From: Catellatospora sp. IY07-71
Lineage (GTDB): Bacteria; Actinomycetota; Actinomycetes; Mycobacteriales; Micromonosporaceae
Direction of reading: 5' to 3'
Assembly (NCBI RefSeq): GCF_018326265.1
Contig: NZ_AP023360.1
Coordinates: forward strand, 2,099,501-2,163,500
Length of the DNA stretch: 64,000 nucleotides
Under the pieces are notes generated by a model, which worked only from the letters and a program-made list of their open reading frames with translations, made no database searches and was not told the origin of the DNA. Within the stretch, counting starts at the first letter, position 1, and every line of letters begins with the position of its first letter. Shown here piece by piece: positions 58,128-64,000 of the stretch. The translations under genes and the position numbers were made by a program.

Positions 58128-59504
58128 TCAGGCGGTGGCGGCGGCCTCGATCTGCGCGAGGTCCTCGGGCAGCAGTCCGGCCGCGCGGGCGCCCGCGAGG
58201 GTGAGCGCGAGCTGGCGGTCCAGCGCCTCGATGGTGCGTACCCGGTCGGGCGTCAGCGCACCGTGGTAGCCGGAGCGGCAGCCGTCGGCCAGCATGCGCA
58301 GCGTGCGCACCAGCGGAACGACCACGGCGACGTGCGCGGCGGCGTAGTGGCGTAGCTGGTTGAAGGCGTGGCCGACGTACTCGGCGTGGTCGAGGTCGCA
58401 GGGGGTGAGCAGGATCCGGCCCTCGGGGTCGCGCACGGACTGGGCGGGGCAGTCGGCCAGCAGCAGCGGGCGCATGACCGAGCCGATGCGCAGGATGACC
58501 TCGACGGCGGTGGTCGGGTCGTTGACCGCGGCCGACAGGGCGCGCAGCCCGATGTCGTTGAGCTGCCGGAGGCCGAAGTCGATGTCCTGCTGCATGGTGC
58601 GGGCCGGGCCCACGATGACGGCCTCGGCGATCAGCCGGGCGGTGACCGCCGGGTCGGGCGGCGGGGGCCAGATGGTCACCAGCGAGGTGCCCGCGGTGAG
58701 GTACGCGCCGACGCGGGTCTCCAGGCGCAGCACGGTGCCGGGCGGCGTGGCGGCGGCGACGGCGCGCCGGCTGAGCTGCTGCACCCAGCCGTCGGCGACC
58801 GCCGTGACCACCAGCGGGCGGCCGAGCGCGGTCAGGTCCGGTGGCTCGACCGGGTCGCCGACCTTGACGCCGATGTGCGGGCCGTAGGGCAGCTCGCGGA
58901 TCAGGGCGTGGGTCTCCCGGGCCACCCGCTGCACGATCCGCCCGACGTACTGCTGGCGGCTGATGCGGTCCAGGTAGACCACGATCGCGATGACCGACAG
59001 CAGGGTGAGCAGCAGCGCCAGGCCGACGGTGAGCGGCGGGGCGTGGTCGGCGCCGGTGTCGATGCGCGACAGCGCCACGACGCAGAACGCGAACGTGCTC
59101 AGCAGCAGGCCGACCAGCACCTGCCCGTGGCGGTCACGCCAGAAGCCGCGCAGCACCCGGGGTGAGAACTGGCCGCTGGCCAGCTGGAGCGACACCACGA
59201 GCAGGGAGAAGACCACGCCCGCGGTGGTGATCATCGCACCGGCGATGGTGCCGAGCAGGGTCACCGCGATGTCAGGTGTGAAAGTGATCACCTTGCTGGG
59301 GTTGGTCATGAACCGCTCGTCGATCTCGCCGAGCGCGTAGCTCAGCCCGATCGACAGCACCAGCATCACCATCGGCAGGAAGAGCAGGCTCTCCGCCATG
59401 CGGTCCCGCAGGGCGCGCGAGCGCAGGCGGCGCAGGTGCGGGGCCACCTCGTGCTCGAGCTCGGCCGACCCGGCGTCGTGCGCGGAATCGCTCATTTCGG
59501 TCAT
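58128..59504 (-). CDS. DUF2254 domain-containing membrane protein
   Basis: A 458-residue protein. Four helices in the first 170 residues (ESLLFLPMVMLVLSIGLSYA, TLLGTIAGAMITTAGVVFSL, VGLLLSTFAFCVVALSR, TVGLALLLTLLSVIAIVVYL) and a large cytoplasmic domain (180-458) with RDIDFGLRQLNDIGLRALSA-like motifs (MQQDIDFGLRQLNDIG, ALSAAVNDPTTA). This matches DUF2254; function unknown. The ATG at 59504 or three codons later. It is divergent from the VanW gene. Confidence 0.88.
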   Translation of the reverse strand: MTEMSDSAHDAGSAELEHEVAPHLRRLRSRALRDRMAESLLFLPMVMLVLSIGLSYALGEIDERFMTNPSKVITFTPDIAVTLLGTIAGAMITTAGVVFSLLVVSLQLASGQFSPRVLRGFWRDRHGQVLVGLLLSTFAFCVVALSRIDTGADHAPPLTVGLALLLTLLSVIAIVVYLDRISRQQYVGRIVQRVARETHALIRELPYGPHIGVKVGDPVEPPDLTALGRPLVVTAVADGWVQQLSRRAVAAATPPGTVLRLETRVGAYLTAGTSLVTIWPPPPDPAVTARLIAEAVIVGPARTMQQDIDFGLRQLNDIGLRALSAAVNDPTTAVEVILRIGSVMRPLLLADCPAQSVRDPEGRILLTPCDLDHAEYVGHAFNQLRHYAAAHVAVVVPLVRTLRMLADGCRSGYHGALTPDRVRTIEALDRQLALTLAGARAAGLLPEDLAQIEAAATA

Positions 59505-59596
59505 AAGCCGCCATTTTCTCGAATGTGGGTGAGCTTCGTGTATCGCGCTACCCTTGGTCGCCGTACGTCTCCCACCAATGATGATGAGGTGCCGTC

Positions 59597-61312
59597 TTGT
59601 CCGTCGCCCCCGTTCCCCACCGACGCTGGCTGATAGCGGGTCTGGCTTCCGTCCTCGTGCTCACCGTGTCCGGCGCGTTCGCCGGCAACGCGTTCGGCGC
59701 CGACGTGCCGCGCGGCGCCGAGGTGCTCGGCATCGCCATCGGCGGCAGCCGGGCCGGCGCGCAGGACGCGCTGCGTACCGGCCTGGCCGCCAAGGCCGAC
59801 CAGCTCAGTGCGCCGGTCACCGTGCGCGTGGGCTCGCAGACCGCGAGCGTGCAGCCGCAGGACGTCGGCCTCAACATCGACGTGGACAAGACCGTGGACG
59901 CGGCCATGGCGCGCGCCCGCAACCCGATCGCGACGGTGTTCGGCGGCGGCGCGGTGCCGCCTGTCGTCACCCTGGACGAGGCACGCCTGGCCACGGCGCT
60001 CGCGCCCGCCGTGCAGAAGGCGGCCGCCGCGATGACCCTGCCGGGTGTCACGTTCGACGGCACCACCCCGAAGCCCGTGTACCCCAAGGCGGGTCAGGCG
60101 CTGGACAGCGCCGGCGCGGCCGCGGCGGTCCGCGACGGCTGGCTGCGCGAGAGCGAGATCGAGGTGCCGCTCAAGGACAAGGCCCCGGCGGGCACGCAGG
60201 CCGACGTGGATCGGATGATCGCCGAGGTCGCCCGCCCGGCGACGGCCGCTCCGGTCACCGTGACCACGCCGCGCGGCAACCTGACCGTGTCGCCGAAGAC
60301 GGTCGCGGCCAGCCTGGTGATCAGCTCGGATGCGCAGGGCAGGCTGTCCGCCCGGGTCGACGCGGCCAAGCTGCGTAAGGCGATGGGCGCGGAGCTGGCC
60401 AAGGTGGAGACCCAGCCGCGCAACGCCAGCATCGGCGGCGGCGACGGCACCACCGCGACCGTGGTCGCCTCCACCGGCGGCACCCTGGTCGACACCGCGA
60501 AGCTGGCGAACGACCTGCTGCCGGTGCTCAAGCAGACCGGCGTCCGGACCGTGCCCGCCGTGATCAAGGACGTGCAGCCGGCCACCACCACCGGCGAGCT
60601 GGCCGAGCTGGGCATCAAGGAGCAGATCTCCAGCTTCACGACGTACTTCACCGGCGGGCTGGAGAGCCCGCGGAGCAAGAACATCGTGCAGATCGCCAAG
60701 GAGGTCGACGGCGCCATCGTGCGGCCCGGCGAGACGTTCTCGCTGAACGGGCACACCGGCCCGCGCGGCTACGCCGAGGGTTACCACGACGCCCCGATCA
60801 TCATGGACGGCAAGCTGATCCCGGGTGTCGGCGGCGGCGCGTCGCAGTTCACCACCACGATCTTCAACGCCTCGTACTACGCCGGCATGAAGGACGTCGA
60901 GCACAAGCCGCACTCGTACTACTTCTCGCGGTACCCGGCGGTCATCGAGTCCACGATCATGTACCCGTCGCTGGACCTGAAGTTCACCAACACCAGCCCG
61001 TACGGCGTGCTCATCGACACCTCGTACACCAATAAGTCAGTGACCGTGAGCATGTGGTCCACGAAGGTCTACGACAGCATCACGACCCAGTACGACCCGA
61101 AGCGCGACATCGTCGAGCCGGCAAAAACAGTGCTGGAGGACGGCCCCACCTGCATTGCTACTAACGGTAGTCAAGGGTTTACTCAGGACGCCTGGCGCAT
61201 CTTCCGCAAGGACGGTAGAGAGATCAAGCGAGAGAAGTTCACCTGGCGGTATGACGCTGAGCCACAGTTCGTGTGCGAGGCGAAGACGCCGCCCCAGACT
61301 GCCAAGCCCTGA
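59597..61312 (+). CDS. VanW family protein with peptidoglycan-binding-like repeats
   Basis: A 571-residue exported protein. The N-terminal helix (LIAGLASVLVLTVSGAFAG) anchors or exports it. Two PG_binding_4-type domains follow (about 40-150 and 150-310; EVLGIAIGGSRAGAQDALRT). Then comes a VanW domain (about 325-480: FTTYFTGGLESPRSKNIVQI, GAIVRPGETFSLNGHTGPR and GVGGGASQFTTTIFNASYYA). VanW proteins occur with glycopeptide resistance genes and wall functions, but this one stands alone. The start is a TTG at 59597 with GAGGT 7 bp upstream; no ATG/GTG would keep the signal sequence. The next gene follows after 11 bp. Confidence 0.87.
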   Translation: MSVAPVPHRRWLIAGLASVLVLTVSGAFAGNAFGADVPRGAEVLGIAIGGSRAGAQDALRTGLAAKADQLSAPVTVRVGSQTASVQPQDVGLNIDVDKTVDAAMARARNPIATVFGGGAVPPVVTLDEARLATALAPAVQKAAAAMTLPGVTFDGTTPKPVYPKAGQALDSAGAAAAVRDGWLRESEIEVPLKDKAPAGTQADVDRMIAEVARPATAAPVTVTTPRGNLTVSPKTVAASLVISSDAQGRLSARVDAAKLRKAMGAELAKVETQPRNASIGGGDGTTATVVASTGGTLVDTAKLANDLLPVLKQTGVRTVPAVIKDVQPATTTGELAELGIKEQISSFTTYFTGGLESPRSKNIVQIAKEVDGAIVRPGETFSLNGHTGPRGYAEGYHDAPIIMDGKLIPGVGGGASQFTTTIFNASYYAGMKDVEHKPHSYYFSRYPAVIESTIMYPSLDLKFTNTSPYGVLIDTSYTNKSVTVSMWSTKVYDSITTQYDPKRDIVEPAKTVLEDGPTCIATNGSQGFTQDAWRIFRKDGREIKREKFTWRYDAEPQFVCEAKTPPQTAKP

Positions 61313-61323
61313 GGAGGGGTCCG

Positions 61324-61773
61324 ATGAAGGAGCGCTGGCTGCCGGTCGGCGTGATCGCCGGTGTGCTGTTCGTGATCAACGTGGTCGCCAGGTGGGTGGC
61401 CAAGGGGATCGACGACGCGGACAAGCAGTCCGTGGCCGGGATGATCGCGCTGGGTGTGATCGGTCTCGTCTTCCTCGCGATGGCGGCCTACTGGGGGCGT
61501 ACCCGGCCGATCTCGCGGGTGGTCGCCGACCTGGCCGCCGCGGGCGGCATGGCCTGCCTGCTGAGCATCTTCGTCGGACCGCTGCTGGCCGGTGAGAGCC
61601 CGTTCGCCAACGGCGCGGGCGCGTTCTTCGCCCAGATCTGGGTCTACGCCGCGGTCTTCGCCGTCGGCACCGGCCTGGGCCTGGCCGGCCTGGTCGCGTT
61701 CACCGCCGACTACCGCTCCAAGCAGCTCAAGTCCTACGCCGAACGCGCCAAGGCCAACCCCCGCCGCGTGTAA
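61324..61773 (+). CDS. Hypothetical four-helix membrane protein
   Basis: A 149-residue protein with four hydrophobic helices (about 5-25, 39-58, 70-90 and 105-130) and a basic C-terminus (SYAERAKANPRRV). It resembles short uncharacterised actinobacterial membrane proteins that follow VanW genes. GAGGAGGGG lies 6 bp before the ATG. Probably co-transcribed with the VanW gene 11 bp upstream. A family C repeat starts 4 bp after its stop codon. Confidence 0.75.
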   Translation: MKERWLPVGVIAGVLFVINVVARWVAKGIDDADKQSVAGMIALGVIGLVFLAMAAYWGRTRPISRVVADLAAAGGMACLLSIFVGPLLAGESPFANGAGAFFAQIWVYAAVFAVGTGLGLAGLVAFTADYRSKQLKSYAERAKANPRRV

Positions 61774-61777
61774 AGGC

Positions 61778-61830
61778 AAGGAAGGGCACCTTCTTAACGC
61801 TTTGCGTTGTAGAAGGTGCCCTTCTTGACG
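61778..61830 (+). repeat. Palindromic repeat family C, copy 3 (53 bp)
   Basis: AAGGAAGGGCACCTTCTTAACG at the start, a GCGTTGTAG core and GGTGCCCTTCTTGACG at the end. Begins 4 bp after the stop of the membrane protein gene, sense orientation. Confidence 0.9.
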
Positions 61831-61845
61831 TCCGCTGACGGCACG

Positions 61846-61898
61846 GGTTAAGAAGGTGCCCTTCCTCTACGGAAAACGATAAGAAGGTGCCCTTCCTT
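61846..61898 (-). repeat. Palindromic repeat family C, copy 4 (53 bp)
   Basis: Inverted relative to copy 3 and only 15 bp from it. Its AAGGAAGGG end directly abuts the TGA stop (61899-61901) of the GNAT gene. The core (CTACGGAAAACGATAAG) matches copies 1 and 2 better than copy 3. Confidence 0.9.
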
Positions 61899-62849
61899 TC
61901 AGCGGAGCTGGTAGCGGGTGTAGTGGTGGTGGCGGGTGAAGCCGAGGTCGGCGTAGAGGGCCAGGGCGGCGGTGTTGCGCGACTCGACCTGGAGGAACGC
62001 GTCGGTGGCGCCGCGCTCGGCGGCCCAGCGGGCGAGCACGCCCATGGCCTCGCGGGCCAGGCCCCGGCGGCGAGCTGCGGGTGACGTCTCCACGCCGAAC
62101 ACGCCCAGCCAGCGCCCCTCCCCGGTGATCGAGCCGCGGGCGCGGGCGAGCAGCGTGCCGTCGGAGTCGAAGCGCTGCGCGAAGACCAGGCCCGGCACGG
62201 CGGTCAGCACGTGCAGCGCGGCCTCCGGCAGCTGCCCCCACGTCCCCGCGATCATGGCCAGGAACTCCGGCGACGGCGCGTCGTTCAGGGTGAACCCGGC
62301 CCCGTCGGGTGTCGCGGCGATCAGCTCGGGCAGCGGGCAGACCTGCACCTCGACCGTGCACTCGGCGTGCCAGCCGTCCTTGAGCAGCTCCCGCTCGACC
62401 CCCGCGGCCAGCGGCAGCGGCACGTCGACCTGCGGCGGCAGGCCCTGGCGCCGGTAGAAGGCGATCACCGCGGCCAGCGCCTCCGGCAGCGGCAGGCCGG
62501 GGTCGCCGACGGGCAGCGCCGAGTTGGCCCGGCCGGTGTAGCCGCCCGCGGCGCGCAGCCGCCAGGTGCCCAGCATCTCGACCACCGGCGGCGGCCACGC
62601 GTCGGCGGCGGCCAGCTCCAGGGCCGCCGTCTCGCGGGCGGTGGGGCCGCGCCGGGCGGGCACCACCTTGGCCCGGTGCACCTCGGCCAGCGGTACGACG
62701 ACCAGCCCGTGGGACGTGGCGACGGTCAGTGAGGTGTCCCCGAGCGCGGTGAGTTCGCCCAGTACATCGGTGAACAACACCCGGTCGCCGTGGGTTCCGG
62801 CGCGCCGGCGTACCACCACGCGGGACCCGAGATCGTTCTTAGCCAACAC
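61899..62849 (-). CDS. GNAT acetyltransferase with N-terminal SH3-like domain
   Basis: A 316-residue protein. Residues 1-65 look like a small beta-barrel (GSRVVVRRRAGTHGDRVLFT, VLGELTALGDTSLTVAT). The remaining part contains one intact C-terminal GNAT domain with WLGVFGVETSPAARRRGLAR and FLQVESRNTAALALYADLGF. A degenerate acetyltransferase-like half (95-180) probably precedes it. Substrate unknown. The start is GTG at 62849 (GTG TTG GCT) with GAGGAGG 10 bp upstream. It is divergent from the ferredoxin gene. Confidence 0.85.
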   Translation of the reverse strand: MLAKNDLGSRVVVRRRAGTHGDRVLFTDVLGELTALGDTSLTVATSHGLVVVPLAEVHRAKVVPARRGPTARETAALELAAADAWPPPVVEMLGTWRLRAAGGYTGRANSALPVGDPGLPLPEALAAVIAFYRRQGLPPQVDVPLPLAAGVERELLKDGWHAECTVEVQVCPLPELIAATPDGAGFTLNDAPSPEFLAMIAGTWGQLPEAALHVLTAVPGLVFAQRFDSDGTLLARARGSITGEGRWLGVFGVETSPAARRRGLAREAMGVLARWAAERGATDAFLQVESRNTAALALYADLGFTRHHHYTRYQLR

Positions 62850-62951
62850 TGACTACCTACCTCCTCGCCCCGGATATTAGGCTTGCCGTTGGCCGCGTAA
62901 CGCGGCGGAACGTGTTTGCTCATGTTCCGGGAGTGCGTGGAAGGACGACCC

Positions 62952-63278
62952 GTGACCTACATCATCGCCGAACCGTGCGTCGATGTGCTCGACAAGGCCT
63001 GCATCGAGGAGTGCCCTGTCGACTGCATCTACGAGGGCAACCGGATGCTCTACATCCACCCGGACGAGTGCGTTGACTGCGGCGCGTGCGAGCCGGTGTG
63101 CCCGGTCGAGGCGATCTTCTACGAGGACGACGTGCCGGAGCAGTGGCGCGACTACACGACCGCCAACTACGAGTTCTTCAACGAGCTCGGTTCGCCCGGC
63201 GGCGCCTCGAAGATCGGGAAGATCACCGCGGACGCGCCGTTCGTCGCCGCCCAGCCGGCGAAGGAAGGCGACCACTGA
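62952..63278 (+). CDS. fdxA: Ferredoxin, 7Fe-8S type
   Basis: A 108-residue ferredoxin. The [3Fe-4S]/[4Fe-4S] ligands are in CVDVLDKACIEECPVDCIYE and CVDCGACEPVCPVEAIF. Length and the C-terminal extension (EFFNELGSPGGASKIGKI) are those of actinobacterial FdxA/FdxC electron carriers. The GTG at 62952 is preferred, with GGAAGG upstream; an in-frame start at 62916 would add 12 residues. Its end overlaps dapC by 4 bp (CTGA), as at Rv1177-Rv1178. It is a possible partner for the reductase at 14390. Confidence 0.94.
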   Translation: MTYIIAEPCVDVLDKACIEECPVDCIYEGNRMLYIHPDECVDCGACEPVCPVEAIFYEDDVPEQWRDYTTANYEFFNELGSPGGASKIGKITADAPFVAAQPAKEGDH

Positions 63279-64000
63279 GCGCTCAGGCTCCCGGCTCCGG
63301 CCGGCGGAGGATCTCCGCCGGCCTGCCGGACTTCCCCTGGGACCTGCTCGAGCCGTCCAAGCGGCGCGCCGCGGCGCACCCGGACGGCATCGTGGACCTG
63401 TCCATCGGCACACCGGTCGACCCGGTGCCCGCGGTCGTGCGCAAGGCGCTGGCCGAGGCGTCGGACTGGCCGGGCTATCCGCTGACGGCGGGCACCGCCG
63501 AGCTCCGGCAGGAGATCACCGCCTGGACGGCGCGGAACTGCGCCGCCCCGGCCGGGTTCGGGGTGCTGCCCACCATCGGCTCCAAGGAGCTGGTCGCCTG
63601 GCTGCCGTCGCTGCTCGGCGTCGGCCCCGGCGACACGGTGGTCATCCCCGAGGTGTGCTACCCGACGTACGAGGTGGGCGTCCGGCTCGCCGGTGCCACC
63701 GTGGTCCGCGCGGACAGCCCGCCCGAGGGCGTCCGGCCCGCGCTGATCTGGATCAACTCGCCGGGCAATCCGACCGGCCGGGTGGCCGCCGAGGCCGAGC
63801 TGCGCGGCTGGATCGCGTACGCCCGCGCCACCGGCGCCGTGCTGGTCAGCGACGAGTGTTACCTGACCCTGCCGTGGACGGCGCAGCCGCTGTCCGTGCT
63901 GTCGGTATGTGACGGAGACCTCACCGGCCTGCTCGCCGTGCACTCGCTGTCGAAGCGGTCCAACCTGGCCGGCTACCGCGCCGGGTTCGTCGCGGGCGAT
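63275..64000 (+). CDS. dapC: Succinyldiaminopimelate aminotransferase, N-terminal part
   Basis: The 5' 726 bp of a PLP-dependent class I/II aminotransferase, cut by the window end. Segments: SAGLPDFPWDLLEPSKRRAA, IDLSIGTPVDPVP-like VDLSIGTPVDPVP, YPLTAGTAELRQEI, LIWINSPGNPTGRVAAEAEL and the PLP-lysine region HSLSKRSNLAGYRAGF. It transfers an amino group to N-succinyl-2-amino-6-ketopimelate in lysine and diaminopimelate synthesis. The frame contains no ATG or GTG between the ferredoxin stop and residue 39. The only placed start is a CTG at 63275 that overlaps the ferredoxin TGA, so it is likely coupled. Confidence 0.88.
   Translation, partial: MSAQAPGSGRRRISAGLPDFPWDLLEPSKRRAAAHPDGIVDLSIGTPVDPVPAVVRKALAEASDWPGYPLTAGTAELRQEITAWTARNCAAPAGFGVLPTIGSKELVAWLPSLLGVGPGDTVVIPEVCYPTYEVGVRLAGATVVRADSPPEGVRPALIWINSPGNPTGRVAAEAELRGWIAYARATGAVLVSDECYLTLPWTAQPLSVLSVCDGDLTGLLAVHSLSKRSNLAGYRAGFVAGD

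Overview
The window is very GC-rich DNA from a filamentous actinomycete. The family is most likely Micromonosporaceae (Micromonospora, Actinoplanes or Catellatospora type). The reasons are a mycothiol gene (mshB), GTP-dependent PEP carboxykinase, a class II fructose bisphosphatase, an actinobacterial three-subunit succinate dehydrogenase, many GTG starts, leaderless genes with TAxxxT -10 boxes, and short palindromic repeats. No tRNA, rRNA, transposase, integrase, prophage or CRISPR array was seen. From memory, the order uppS-like, phoH, glpX, xseBA, ispH, ychF, and later mshB, ferredoxin, dapC, matches the Rv1086-Rv1112 and Rv1170-Rv1178 stretches of Mycobacterium tuberculosis. The window is therefore mostly core chromosome with interspersed accessory genes.

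Layout. 1-5.5 kb: end of birA, a PH-domain membrane protein, two GtrA proteins, and a 969-residue protein joining an ECF-type sigma factor to a zinc-finger/transmembrane segment and a large presumed extracellular domain. 5.5-12.4 kb: pckG, a cysteine-free Rrf2 regulator, a short-chain cis-prenyltransferase, and a PIN-PhoH ATPase between two paralogous secreted SLT-like proteins. 12.4-19.3 kb: MerR/DUF4188 pair, trypsin-like protease, ferredoxin-NADP reductase, PfkB kinase, TetR/epimerase pair and a hypothetical. 19.4-26.8 kb: DUF4245, glpX, a DMT transporter, xseBA, ispH, a hypothetical and rmuC. 26.9-32.5 kb: S10 peptidase, orphan winged-helix regulator, ogt plus Ada-AlkA repair operon, ychF. 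32.6-39.5 kb: small accessory genes (YCII, a 699-residue secreted repeat protein, acetyltransferases, a PCD-like protein, MutT, a DUF559 protein). 39.7-46.4 kb: sdhCAB and tldD/tldE. 46.6-52.6 kb: a five-gene oligopeptide ABC transporter. 52.8-64 kb: a degenerate S9 peptidase, mshB, membrane proteins, a proline/serine-rich surface protein, DUF2254, a VanW protein, GNAT, ferredoxin and the start of dapC.

The most unusual feature is the set of short palindromic repeats. Family A has seven copies, six of them exactly 79 bp. Family B has three 75-bp copies plus a fragment. Family C has four 53-bp copies, each starting 0-4 bp after a stop codon in the sense orientation. Family D is a 19-bp palindrome, and there is one 55-bp palindrome. 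Two of these lie inside reading frames without breaking them (the sigma fusion and Ada-AlkA). Around many A, B and C copies the DNA switches from C-rich to G-rich on the same strand. The sigma fusion and the catalytically impaired S9 peptidase are the main protein-level oddities.
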